This document shows, piece by piece, positions 9,907-18,242 of a stretch of 64,000 bases of DNA. The stretch is from contig CAZSSM010000029.1 of NCBI GenBank assembly GCA_964609385.1, forward strand, positions 12,784 to 76,783, in the 5' to 3' direction. The notes beneath the pieces were generated by a model that worked only from the letters and a program-made list of their open reading frames with translations, did not search any database and was not told the origin of the DNA. The DNA is from CAZSSM01 sp964609385 (GTDB taxonomy: Bacteria; Planctomycetota; Planctomycetia; Isosphaerales; Isosphaeraceae). The number at the start of each line of letters is the position of its first letter. Position 1 is the stretch's first letter. Position numbers and translations under genes: made by a program.

Positions 9907-10319
9907 CGGTGGAACCTTGATCGAGGGAGAGTGGACCAACCAATCCCGTGCAGCGGAGAGACAGAGACTCCAAGGCGACGCACTCTGCCATAGGTCAGCC
10001 GATCGGGCGAGACGAGACCACGAACGACTCATGGGGCCTTGTAGTCGTCGTCGTTGTCGAACGCTTCAATTTTTCGAGACACGGACTTGACGATCCGCAG
10101 GTCGCGCTTTAGCTTTCGCCCGACTTGTCACGAGACGCCCAGCTCCAGAGCGGGTCCGGACACGCAGGAGGCGACGTCTAGGCTCGATTCGACACGGGGC
10201 TCGGGTCCGCGGAGAACTGTCCGTGCGTCATGACCGGCCGATCGCGATCGCCTAGGCGATCCGGACGGCTCGTTGGTCACGACGAACTGGGTGGTCATCC
10301 GAGACGCAGGAGGCGTTCG
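9907..10319. promoter_or_regulatory. Divergent intergenic region with 16-bp perfect palindrome
   Basis: This 413-bp stretch separates the minus-strand metallopeptidase from the plus-strand FlgI-like gene and should hold both promoters. GATCGCCTAGGCGATC at 10246-10261 is a perfect palindrome 58 bp upstream of the FlgI-like start. A TTGACG at 10087 with TAGCTT 17 bp further is a weak plus-strand promoter candidate. No gene is convincing here. Confidence 0.45.
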
Positions 10320-12260
10320 ATGCGATGGAGCGGCACGGGGTCGGTTTCGGCCCGCGCGATCGCTATAGGTCTGGCGGCCTGGTCGATCGGAACGATCGGG
10401 GCATTGCTGCCAACCGATCCCTTGATCCCCCGCGCCTCCGCGCAGGGTCTTTTCAGCCCGCGTAAGACCGATCCCGACGCGGTCCTCAATCGCACACTCT
10501 CCGAACTCGTGACGATCGTGCGTAACCGGAGCGTCCGGGTCGAGGGGATTGGTCTGGTCATCAATCTCGACCGGACCGGCAACGACCCAGCGATCACCAG
10601 TGATCGCAACATGCTTCTGGACCGAATGAGGAAGGCCGGCGTCCGCGACTCGGACGAGATCCTGGCCTCCAAGTCGACGGCTATGGTGGTCGTCCGTTCC
10701 GGAGTTCCCGTCGGGGTCTCGAAGCATGAGCCGCTCGACCTGTCCGTCGAACTGGTCAATGCGGATGCGTCGACCAGCTTGCGGGGCGGTTGGTTGCTGG
10801 AAACCCGGTTAGCGGAGACGCTGGTGGCCAGCGGCTACGCTCACGAGGGTAAGACCGTGGCCATCGGCGGAGGGCCGATCCTGATCGATCCCGAGAACCC
10901 AAACGTGGGTTGGATCCCTGGTGGCGCCCGCGCTTTGTCCGAGTTCCCGCTCTGGCTCCGGGTCAAGGAGGGCAACCGCGGTTATCGGAGCGTCCGGTTC
11001 ATCGAAGAGGTTGTCGCCCGTCGGTTCAAGAGCGAGCGGACCGATGGGCGGATCCGCTCGGGTGGTGCGGCTGAGGCCAAGCGCGATGAGTCGCTGGTCC
11101 TCGAGGTGCCCAGCAAGTACCGGCAAAATCAAATCCGATTCGGGCAGGTCATCAAGCTGCTCCCGCTCGCGAACTCGCCAGAAGTGATGCGTCGGCAACT
11201 GCAGAAGTGGGGCAGCGAACTGCTCGACCCGACGACTGCGGCGGTCTCGGCGTTGCGACTGGAGGCCCTGGGGCGCTATTCCCTGCCCGCGCTTCAGACC
11301 GGTCTGCAGAGTTCGAACGCTCAGGTCCGCTACTTCTCGGCCGAAGCCTTGGCCTACCTCGACGACCCCTCAGGAGCTCCGATCCTGGCCGAAGCGGTCC
11401 GCAATCAACCGCAGTTCCGCGCCCATGCCTTGGCCGCGCTGGCCGCTTCGGAGACTCCGGCAGCCACCCGACAGCTCCAAGATCTCATGTCTGTGCCGGA
11501 GCCCGAAGTCCGCTTCGGTGCCTTCGAGGCCTTACGGATCCAGGACCCGTTGAACGCCTACCTAGGTCACGTTCCGCTCCAGAGTCGGACCCAGATCTCC
11601 GATACCGAGCGTCGACGTCGACAGGCTCTTCAGGGATTGGCCGCCTATTCGATGTACACCGAGTCCGAGGTCGCGAGCCTGCTCAACTTGAACGGTGAGT
11701 CGCCACATAACTCGCGGATCGCCTCGTTCTCGCTGCACGTGGTCCCCTCTGATGGCCCGCCGATGGTCCACGTCTCGACGAAGAAGCGTCGCGAGATCGT
11801 CCTGTTCCGGTCCGGACAGAAACTGCTCCGACCGGCCGTCCTCGGTGGCGCGGGGCCGATCTTGGTCAACGCCAATATCGGCAACCCGATCGTCCAGGTG
11901 AGCCGGATCGAACGCAGCGGTGACGGCCAGGAGGACCTCCGTGATGAGGTGCCCGACGACCTCATCGCGGTCCTCCAGAGCCTCTTCAAGCTGGGCGCAG
12001 GCTATCAGGAAGTCGTTGGAATCCTCGTCGAGGCTTCCCGCCAACAGAACTTGGAGGGTCCGCTGGTCTTTGATGCCCGCCCCGAACCGGATGAAGACTA
12101 CATCCGAGCCTTGGTCATGGGAGTCGACACGACCCGCTCGACCGATATGGAGCTGAAAACCGATCGACAGGTTCAGCCGGTCGGCCTTTTCTCGTCTGAT
12201 CGCAAGGGTCCGTTTTCGTTCTTCCGCCGCTGGAATCCTTTCGCCCGGGACGATCGATAA
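10320..12260 (+). CDS. FlgI-like (P-ring) domain protein with C-terminal HEAT repeats
   Basis: 646 aa from an ATG with an excellent Shine-Dalgarno (AGGAGG, 6 nt spacing); the ORF extends 90 nt upstream but only in Arg-rich sequence. A signal peptide is likely (hydrophobic residues ~12-40 ending RASAQG). Residues ~50-250 match the flagellar P-ring protein FlgI in order: VEGIGLVINLDRTGND, then KSTAMVVVRSGVP, then NADASTSLRGGWLLETRL. Residues ~296-407 are Ala/Leu-rich HEAT-like repeats (YFSAEALAYLDDPSGAPIL, VRFGAFEALRIQDP). The last ~200 residues are unassigned. No other flagellar gene is nearby, so it may be a periplasmic or envelope scaffold rather than a P-ring. That role is inference. Confidence 0.82.
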   Translation: MRWSGTGSVSARAIAIGLAAWSIGTIGALLPTDPLIPRASAQGLFSPRKTDPDAVLNRTLSELVTIVRNRSVRVEGIGLVINLDRTGNDPAITSDRNMLLDRMRKAGVRDSDEILASKSTAMVVVRSGVPVGVSKHEPLDLSVELVNADASTSLRGGWLLETRLAETLVASGYAHEGKTVAIGGGPILIDPENPNVGWIPGGARALSEFPLWLRVKEGNRGYRSVRFIEEVVARRFKSERTDGRIRSGGAAEAKRDESLVLEVPSKYRQNQIRFGQVIKLLPLANSPEVMRRQLQKWGSELLDPTTAAVSALRLEALGRYSLPALQTGLQSSNAQVRYFSAEALAYLDDPSGAPILAEAVRNQPQFRAHALAALAASETPAATRQLQDLMSVPEPEVRFGAFEALRIQDPLNAYLGHVPLQSRTQISDTERRRRQALQGLAAYSMYTESEVASLLNLNGESPHNSRIASFSLHVVPSDGPPMVHVSTKKRREIVLFRSGQKLLRPAVLGGAGPILVNANIGNPIVQVSRIERSGDGQEDLRDEVPDDLIAVLQSLFKLGAGYQEVVGILVEASRQQNLEGPLVFDARPEPDEDYIRALVMGVDTTRSTDMELKTDRQVQPVGLFSSDRKGPFSFFRRWNPFARDDR

Positions 12261-12985
12261 GCGCCTTGAGTTCGGTCGATTCGAAGCACGATGGAAGCCC
12301 GGATCAGCCGCGATCTGCGATCCGGGCGATCACCCGAAGCCGAGTGATCGTTATGGGTTACATCGACGCGATGACCCCGATTGACTGATCCCCGGAGATC
12401 GTTGTGACCCGGCGAGTGCGGGCATCGACTCCATCCGCGAGTAAAGTCCTACCCCGCGTAGACCTGATAAATAGTCCTGACGATCAGATTGCCAACGTCG
12501 CGGGATGGTCTCCGTCGGCCGTGAATCGGGAATCAACACCGGTGGGACCGGTGTTCCCAATGGGCCGGGAGCTCCCAGGCGGCTTGACTGGCCTCGCATC
12601 CGGGTCGGGATCGACTCACGCGATGGTCGGGCTTGCCCGAGGCGGAGCCATGCGATCGGCGCTTGCAAAGGGCGACCTCGGGCCGCAATGCCTCGGGTCG
12701 ACCACGAGTCGCGCAACCAGGGCAGGTGGCGCGGGCTCTCCTCGAGGTGACCTCGGCCAATCCGTCGTGTCGTCGCGAGACGACGGGGAGTCCGAATCGG
12801 CTGCGGCGGTCGTGGCGACCGTGGACAGCCCTTCGAGGCCTACACCCAGGACAAAGGCAGGTCTTTCGGGCATGTCGACCTTGACGACGTGGGACCGGAG
12901 GTGATCGGAAGGGCAGGCCGATCACGAACGGGGACATTCCATGCGGCGTCGTGTCGATCCCGTACCAGGGGAGTTCATACGAATC
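12261..12985. other. Long intergenic region with several strong hairpins, no convincing gene
   Basis: 725 bp between two plus-strand genes. Perfect inverted repeats are present: CGATCAC/GTGATCG (12327-12350), AACACCGGT-ggg-ACCGGTGTT (12535-12555), GTCGTC-GCGA-GACGAC with a GNRA-type loop (12769-12784) and GTGATCGG/CCGATCAC (12901-12925). ORFs on both strands are Ser/Arg/Gly-rich without domains. It could be a structured leader or an unannotated RNA; this is inference. Confidence 0.5.
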
Positions 12986-13561
12986 ATGAGAAAAGTATTC
13001 ACCACCGGGCAGGTCGCCAAGATTTGCCGAGTGGCCCCGCGGACCGTCAGCAAGTGGTTCGACACGGGCAAACTGCGCGGCTACCGCATCCCGGGTTCGC
13101 AGGACCGACGGATCCCTCGCGAACACCTCCTGCGGTTCCTCAAAGAAAACAACATGCCCCTGGGCGAACTGGAGGCCGAGGTTTACAGCAAGGTCCTGGT
13201 CGTCGGTGCCGAGGCGAGAATGCTCGAGCAGATCCGTGAGCAGCTCGGCGACGGAGACCAATTCCAGATCGAATCGGCCTCCTCGGGCTTTGAGGCTGGC
13301 ATTCGTGCTGAGAGCTTCCACCCCGACTGCATCGTCATCGACCTGGCGATTGGCCGGATCGATGCCGGGCAGATCGCTCAGAACCTCCGACGCAACGAGG
13401 ACCATGCTCGGACGATCCTGATCGCCCTGACCAGCGACGAGCCCGGCGATGAGACGTTCGCCTTGGGATTCGACGACGCATTTCGCAAGCCGTTCGATCC
13501 CCAATTGCTCGGCGAGCGCATTAAGCGAATGATCTCGGAGAAGAAAACCGGCGACGCCTGA
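12986..13561 (+). CDS. Helix-turn-helix protein with C-terminal receiver-like domain
   Basis: 191 aa from the ATG giving MRKVFTTGQVAK; an in-frame ATG 45 nt upstream (12941) is possible but adds non-conserved sequence. Residues 1-53 are an excisionase/MerR-type winged HTH (TTGQVAKICRVAPRTVSKWFDTGKL ending at the DNA-facing RIPGSQDRRIP). Residues ~70-185 form a response-regulator receiver fold: KVLVVGAE, PDCIVIDLAIG with the candidate phospho-Asp, and DAFRKPFDP with the conserved Lys. The acidic pair normally found after strand 1 is reduced (VVGAE), so phosphorylation may be impaired or altered. No histidine kinase is adjacent. The order HTH then receiver is opposite to most response regulators. 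Transcription probably ends at 13684-13728. Confidence 0.85.
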   Translation: MRKVFTTGQVAKICRVAPRTVSKWFDTGKLRGYRIPGSQDRRIPREHLLRFLKENNMPLGELEAEVYSKVLVVGAEARMLEQIREQLGDGDQFQIESASSGFEAGIRAESFHPDCIVIDLAIGRIDAGQIAQNLRRNEDHARTILIALTSDEPGDETFALGFDDAFRKPFDPQLLGERIKRMISEKKTGDA

Positions 13562-13683
13562 TCGAGTCCGACGCCGATCCCGTCTCCGGGATCGTTCCGA
13601 TTCGACCGGGTCAATTCGTGGCGTGTCGAAGTCGTTCGCGCCGGAACCGGCCGAATATGGCGGCCGAGCTCTAAAGAATCCGC

Positions 13684-13728
13684 AACGGCCCCGTTGATCT
13701 CCCTTTGAGGAGTTCGCCGGGGCCGTTT
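13684..13728 (+). terminator. Intrinsic terminator after the HTH-receiver gene
   Basis: A perfect 10-bp stem, AACGGCCCCG (13684-13693) pairing with CGGGGCCGTT (13718-13727), around a 24-nt loop and followed by a short T tract. It lies 122 nt after the stop. Confidence 0.75.
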
Positions 13729-13940
13729 GTCATGGGTAAGGACCACAGAACTCCACTCTGGTTGCTTGATCGGCGTGGGGACGATGAGACGGAGCCTTTC
13801 GAAATCGCGTGTCCGATCTGCGACGCTTGGCTTATGATCGCCTCAACCCTCGTTCGAGCCTTCAGGTCGATGTCGACGAACGTCCACTCGGACCCAGACG
13901 ACTTGCGAAGCGACGTCGGCCCCAACGGACTGGCCCACCG

Positions 13941-15608
13941 ATGAATGATTCCGGCCCATCTTCAACGTCGAATGCCGACGAATCCGCGCGGACTCTCCGC
14001 ACCATTCGGGTCCAGAGCCTGTTCTTGGGGTGTTTGGCGGGCGTTCTGGTCATCGCGACGCTCGACGATCCAGGCATTACTTGTGACGAGCCGCTCGATA
14101 TCCTGCCCGGCCAGCGATATGTTCAGACTCTATTGACCCAAGGTTTGGGGTTTTTCGAGCCTTCGACGGTCACACGGACCTTCCGCGACAACGCCGAGCA
14201 TCCGCCGCTGGGCCGTTGGCTGCTTGGGTTGGGCACCATGGCCACGCCGCTCGTTCCGGCCGGCCGGTACTACGACTATCCTCAGTTGATCCCAGCCCGG
14301 TTGGCGCCGGCGATCTGCTTTGCCGCGCTCGTCGGGCTGGTCGCTCAGGCCTCGGGTCGACGATACGGTCGGGTCGCGGGCTTGGTCGCGGGCTTGGCTT
14401 TGTTGACGATGCCCCGCGCCTTCGCGCACGCCCACTTCGGCGCCTTGGAAACCTTCCTCGCCTTGTTCTGGACCTGGTCTTTAGTGACCGCCGAACGAGC
14501 CTTGCGACCCCCTAGGCCATTTTGGGCGATGATGGGGGCCGGCATCGTCTTCGGCTTGGCTCTATTGACCAAGATTCAGGCCTGGTTCCTCATCCCGATC
14601 GTTGGTACGACCGCCCTGCTCTGGTTCAGCCTCTCGATCCGGGGCGTCCTCCGAGCGACAACAGCATGCGCGCTCTGGCTCTTGGTCGCGTTGCTCGTTT
14701 ATGGGCTGGGATGGCCTTGGCTCTGGTCGGAGACGCTTCAACGGCTCGGCGATTATGTTGGAACCGGCACCGAGCGACTCTCGCTTCAGACGCTCTACTT
14801 CGGCGTGATTTACCCGGACGTCGAGGTCCCTTGGCATTACCCATGGGTTCATCTCAGTCTGGCATTACCGTTGGGGACGTGCGCTTTGATCGTCTCGGGA
14901 GTCGCCTTCGGTTGGTGGAGACGTCGAGAATCGCCTTTGGCGTTGATGTGCCTTGGGGCGACGGGAATCTTCCTGGTCCTCTTCAGCACATCGCTGCCGG
15001 TCTATGACAACACAAGGCTTTTCCAGCACACATTCGCGGGATTGGCGATCGTGGCCGGCCTCGGGGCTCAGGGCCTCTGGGACGTTATCGGACGTCTCAG
15101 CGTGGGACGACCAATTCAACGGACCATCGCGCGACTCGGTTTGGGATTGGTTGTCTTGAGTCCGGTCGTGGGTCTCTGGAGCACTCATCCTCATGGGCTC
15201 TGCTATTACAATGAGCTGATCGGCGGGACACGGGGGGCGATCGACTCGGGCTTGGAGTCAGACTACTGGGGTGTGGCGCTCGATCCCCAGTTGCTCGACG
15301 AGCTGTCGCACCGGGTCGAGCCGGGTCAGCAGGTGGCGCTGGTGCCGACGCTCTGGCCAGGTCAGCCTGAGGCGATCCGGACGCGTGCCTTGGCCAACCG
15401 CTCGGTCGAGTTCGTCCCGGAGAACAATTGGGAGTCGGCTGACTGGCTGTTGGTCTATCGTCGACCGGCCTACTGGCCCGATTCCATCCGGCCTCGGATC
15501 GCCGAGCAACCCGCCACGATCGTGCGATCGTGCCAAGGACGCTGGCTGGCCGGGCTTTGGGCCAACGAATCGGCGGATTTTTCTGGCCAAGTGGTCGCGG
15601 ATCCCTAG
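13941..15608 (+). CDS. Membrane glycosyltransferase, GT39/ArnT-like (dolichol-P-mannose-type)
   Basis: 555 aa, integral membrane protein with about ten hydrophobic segments. It starts at the ATG for MNDSGPSSTS; the ORF continues upstream to 13809 without protein-like sequence. The first extracytoplasmic loop contains ITCDEPLDILPG, the acidic position typical of the catalytic loop in PMT/GT39 (GT-C fold) enzymes. Residues ~115-125 (TFRDNAEHPPLGRWLLGLG) match the loop that follows it. It is expected to transfer a sugar from a polyprenyl-phosphate donor to a protein or glycan at the outer face. A polyprenyl synthase lies two genes downstream, though a functional link is only suggestive. Acceptor unknown. 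Confidence 0.82.
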   Translation: MNDSGPSSTSNADESARTLRTIRVQSLFLGCLAGVLVIATLDDPGITCDEPLDILPGQRYVQTLLTQGLGFFEPSTVTRTFRDNAEHPPLGRWLLGLGTMATPLVPAGRYYDYPQLIPARLAPAICFAALVGLVAQASGRRYGRVAGLVAGLALLTMPRAFAHAHFGALETFLALFWTWSLVTAERALRPPRPFWAMMGAGIVFGLALLTKIQAWFLIPIVGTTALLWFSLSIRGVLRATTACALWLLVALLVYGLGWPWLWSETLQRLGDYVGTGTERLSLQTLYFGVIYPDVEVPWHYPWVHLSLALPLGTCALIVSGVAFGWWRRRESPLALMCLGATGIFLVLFSTSLPVYDNTRLFQHTFAGLAIVAGLGAQGLWDVIGRLSVGRPIQRTIARLGLGLVVLSPVVGLWSTHPHGLCYYNELIGGTRGAIDSGLESDYWGVALDPQLLDELSHRVEPGQQVALVPTLWPGQPEAIRTRALANRSVEFVPENNWESADWLLVYRRPAYWPDSIRPRIAEQPATIVRSCQGRWLAGLWANESADFSGQVVADP

Positions 15609-15656
15609 AATGTGGGTGGTTTCAGTTCGGACTGAAGGTTTTGGCAGGCCGACTCA

Positions 15657-16136
15657 ATGGATCCGTTGACCCACTTCGATGCGCGTGGTCAAAGCCGAAT
15701 GGTCGATGTCTCGGAGAAGCCGGAGACGCTCCGGACCGCTCTGGCCTCGGCGAAGGTTTTGATGCGCCCCGAGACCTTGCGGGTGATCTGTGATCGCCGC
15801 TTGGCTAAAGGAGATGTCTTCGAGGTTGCGCGGCTGGCCGGGATCATGGCGTCGAAGCGGACCGGGGACCTGATTCCTTTGTGTCACCCGATCAGGCTCG
15901 ATGCGGTTGAACTCCAGATCCAGCCGTCTGGCGACGAAGCCCTCCACCTCGAGGCCACCGTCCGGACCGTCGGCCGCACCGGCGTCGAGATGGAGGCTCT
16001 GACTGCGGTCACGGTCGCCGCCCTGACCGTCTACGACATGGCGAAGGCGATCGATCGGACAATGCGAATCACCGATGTCCGGCTAGAACGGAAGTCCGGT
16101 GGCGTCCACGGCGATTTCGAACGGTCCGAGCCATGA
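15657..16136 (+). CDS. moaC: Cyclic pyranopterin monophosphate synthase MoaC
   Basis: 159 aa, the usual size. MoaC converts the MoaA product, 3',8-cyclo-GTP, to cyclic pyranopterin monophosphate in molybdenum cofactor synthesis in the cytoplasm. Hallmarks visible: MVDVSEK near the start, LIPLCHP (~73-79), GVEMEALTAVTVAALTVYDMAKA (~115-137) and ERKSGG near the end. No other moa gene is in the window. A TAGAAT at 15606-15611 is a possible -10 element 45 bp upstream, suggesting its own promoter. The family call is firm. Confidence 0.97.
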   Translation: MDPLTHFDARGQSRMVDVSEKPETLRTALASAKVLMRPETLRVICDRRLAKGDVFEVARLAGIMASKRTGDLIPLCHPIRLDAVELQIQPSGDEALHLEATVRTVGRTGVEMEALTAVTVAALTVYDMAKAIDRTMRITDVRLERKSGGVHGDFERSEP

Positions 16137-16295
16137 CGAGCCGCTGTTCCTCTTGGATTGGGTCCGGGTGTCCCGAGGGCTGTTCAAGAGAATGGTCATC
16201 TCGTGCCAAAAATCGTCCTCGAACCTGAAATACCGATCGCTCGACCTGTTTCGGTCCCTCGCTTTCCCAAAAAGGCTGTCGAAGGATTCTTGAAC

Positions 16296-17306
16296 GTGAC
16301 CACATCGCTACAAAATCCGATTCGTCAGCCTCAAGGCCTCGTCCGGCTCTACGAGGTGATTCGTGAAGACCTGGCTCAAGCTGAGGCGGTCTTCGCTCGT
16401 GAGCTTGGAAGCCGTTCGCGGTTTGTTCAAGACCTGGTCGACCACGCCGTGGCCTTCGGTGGCAAACGTCTCCGTCCTGCATTGGTTCTGCTCTCAGCGC
16501 GGGCTTGTGGCGGGATCCGGCCGGCCCATGCGACCCTGGCCGCCGTCGTCGAAATGATTCACACCGCTACGCTCGTGCACGACGACATCCTCGATGAGGC
16601 CGATGTCCGTCGGCACCTGGAGACGGTCAACTCACGTTGGGGAAGCCAGACCGCCGTCCTGCTGGGCGACTACCTGTTCACCCATGCCTTCCATCTGGCC
16701 GCCTCACTCGAGAGCACCCGGGCCTGTCGATGGATCGGTCACGCCACTAACCTCGTCTGCGAAGGCGAGATGATTCAGATCCATCATCAAGGGAACCTCG
16801 ACCTGACCGAAGACCAGTACATGGAGATCATCGCGGGGAAGACCGCCGAGCTGGTGGCCGTCTCATGCAAGCTCGGGGCTCACTACGCCGGCGCGGACCG
16901 CTCGACCGAGTTGGCCCTGGAAGGCTATGGCCGCAAGATCGGGATCGCCTTCCAGATCGCCGATGATGTGCTGGACATTTGGGGTGAGGAGCAGCAGACC
17001 GGCAAGAGCTTGGGGACCGACGTGGCCCAACAGAAGCTGACCCTCCCGTTGATCTGGTTGCTCCGGAACGGACCGGGTCCCGCCGTTCAGTCGGTCCGAG
17101 CGGTTCTCGCCGCGGCCCCGACATCCGAGTCGACACGCGAGCATCTCCGCAGCGTCCTGGAGGAGTCGGGAGCCCTCGATTATGCCTGGCAGGTCGCCGG
17201 AGATCTGATCCGTTCGGCCGTCGATGACCTCGCCATCCTCGATTCGTCGGCCGATCGCGACCGGCTCCGCGAACTTGCGCATCTGGTCATTCGTCGCTCC
17301 AATTGA
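16296..17306 (+). CDS. Trans-polyprenyl diphosphate synthase (IspB/IspA family)
   Basis: 336 aa from a GTG with AAGGA 9 nt upstream; a TTG two codons earlier or the ATG at 16158 (382 aa) are alternatives, but 336 aa is close to the family norm. It condenses isopentenyl diphosphate onto allylic diphosphates. Visible motifs: GGKRLRPAL, the first Asp-rich motif in LVHDDILDEADVRR, GDYLFTHAF, GKTAELV, and the second Asp-rich motif in FQIADDVLDIWG followed by GKSLGTD. Long-chain type is likely (quinone side chain), because no bulky aromatic residues sit just before the first DDxxD, but the chain length is inference. Confidence 0.93.
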   Translation: MTTSLQNPIRQPQGLVRLYEVIREDLAQAEAVFARELGSRSRFVQDLVDHAVAFGGKRLRPALVLLSARACGGIRPAHATLAAVVEMIHTATLVHDDILDEADVRRHLETVNSRWGSQTAVLLGDYLFTHAFHLAASLESTRACRWIGHATNLVCEGEMIQIHHQGNLDLTEDQYMEIIAGKTAELVAVSCKLGAHYAGADRSTELALEGYGRKIGIAFQIADDVLDIWGEEQQTGKSLGTDVAQQKLTLPLIWLLRNGPGPAVQSVRAVLAAAPTSESTREHLRSVLEESGALDYAWQVAGDLIRSAVDDLAILDSSADRDRLRELAHLVIRRSN

Positions 17307-17425
17307 CCCTGGCCACACGTCAGCGGATCATCGGCAAGCGCCGGCATGTTGGCCCCGGTTCCGGGCCGAGCTTCGGAAAGTTGCGGTTCGGGGAGAGCGG
17401 TCTCGTCCCGGTTCCGCATTTCGGT

Positions 17426-17449
17426 TATGATCGCTCCCGCGCGGGAGCG
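17426..17449 (+). promoter_or_regulatory. Candidate -10 box abutting an 18-bp perfect palindrome (operator)
   Basis: TATGAT (17426-17431, one mismatch to TATAAT) is immediately followed by the perfect palindrome CGCTCCCGCGCGGGAGCG (17432-17449). This lies about 70 bp upstream of the XRE regulator start. The -35 region is poor. The layout suits an operator bound by the XRE protein itself (autoregulation), which is inference; a transcript hairpin is the alternative. Confidence 0.5.
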
Positions 17450-17517
17450 GACGATCCGAGATCCACGGCGGGAGGTGCCGTGAACGCTCCCCTCATATCG
17501 ATGGACGGAGCGATGGT

Positions 17518-18114
17518 ATGGCGGCCGAAGTGGATGAGATCACGCGTCTCAGCGACAAGCTCCAGCACAACATGCGACGACGGGGATGGAACCAGCAGCG
17601 TCTGGCACGGCTCTCAGGCGTCAGTGACTCGGAGATCTCGAGAATCCTCAAGCAAGGCTCGGTCCCCCGCTTGACCAACGCCTTGAGGTTGGCCCGCGCG
17701 CTCGACGTTTCCCTCGATTATCTGGCCGACGACCGCCAGGATGTGGATGCGTCGCAAGAGACACCCAATCCCCGAGATCGGGAGCTCAGTTCCGCCTCCG
17801 CAGGAGCGTCGTCCGCAGTTGAGCCGCATGAACCAGAATTGGACCCGCTCACCACGATCCTCCTTCGGCGTCTCCGCCAATTAACGGACAAACCGACTTG
17901 GGATTTCGAGCGGCTCAGCGTCCTCCTCTCGATCCTCGAGGAACTCGGCCCCAAGATCAGCGCGCAGCGGCTCTTGCTGCTCGGAGGCCCGGATTCGGCT
18001 GAGATTTGGCCGGACTCCACCCCGGCCGCCTCGAGTCCTGCCCCTGGTCTGGACCCGTCACGTCGTCTTTCATCCAACGGCGACGGTCCCGTCGGTAGTT
18101 CGCGGACGGCTTAG
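17518..18114 (+). CDS. XRE-family helix-turn-helix transcriptional regulator
   Basis: 198 aa, preceded by GGAGCG. Residues ~10-68 form a Cro/CI-type HTH: LQHNMRRRGWNQQRLARLSGVSDSEISRILKQG, then RLTNALRLARALDVSLDYLADD. The remaining ~130 residues are low-complexity at first, then a helical segment (TTILLRRLRQLTDKPTWDFERLSVLLSILEEL) that could mediate oligomerisation, and a Ser/Pro tail. No enzymatic domain. A perfect palindrome at 17432-17449 is a natural candidate binding site. Target genes are not evident; the next gene downstream is convergent. Confidence 0.88.
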   Translation: MAAEVDEITRLSDKLQHNMRRRGWNQQRLARLSGVSDSEISRILKQGSVPRLTNALRLARALDVSLDYLADDRQDVDASQETPNPRDRELSSASAGASSAVEPHEPELDPLTTILLRRLRQLTDKPTWDFERLSVLLSILEELGPKISAQRLLLLGGPDSAEIWPDSTPAASSPAPGLDPSRRLSSNGDGPVGSSRTA

Positions 18115-18242
18115 CGCGACCACAGCATTCTGAGTTGTGAGAGTCCGAGAGAGCTCGCATGATTTGATAGTCGTAGAACGTGTTAAAGTTACCTAGAAGC
18201 TCGAAATATTGCTATGTCTGTGTCTTTGGGCGACGGGGGCGA

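Noticed and set aside
12404..12904. Plus-strand 166-codon ORF in the intergenic region
   Set aside because: Ser/Thr/Gly/Arg-rich, no ribosome site and no domain; left as non-coding although not fully excluded.
12533..13504. Minus-strand ORF of 323 codons over the HTH-receiver gene
   Set aside because: Lies opposite a clear HTH-receiver gene; no domain recognised.
15606..15611. TAGAAT shared with 29008-29013 as a common promoter motif
   Set aside because: Both lack a convincing -35 box and two copies are too few to define a motif.
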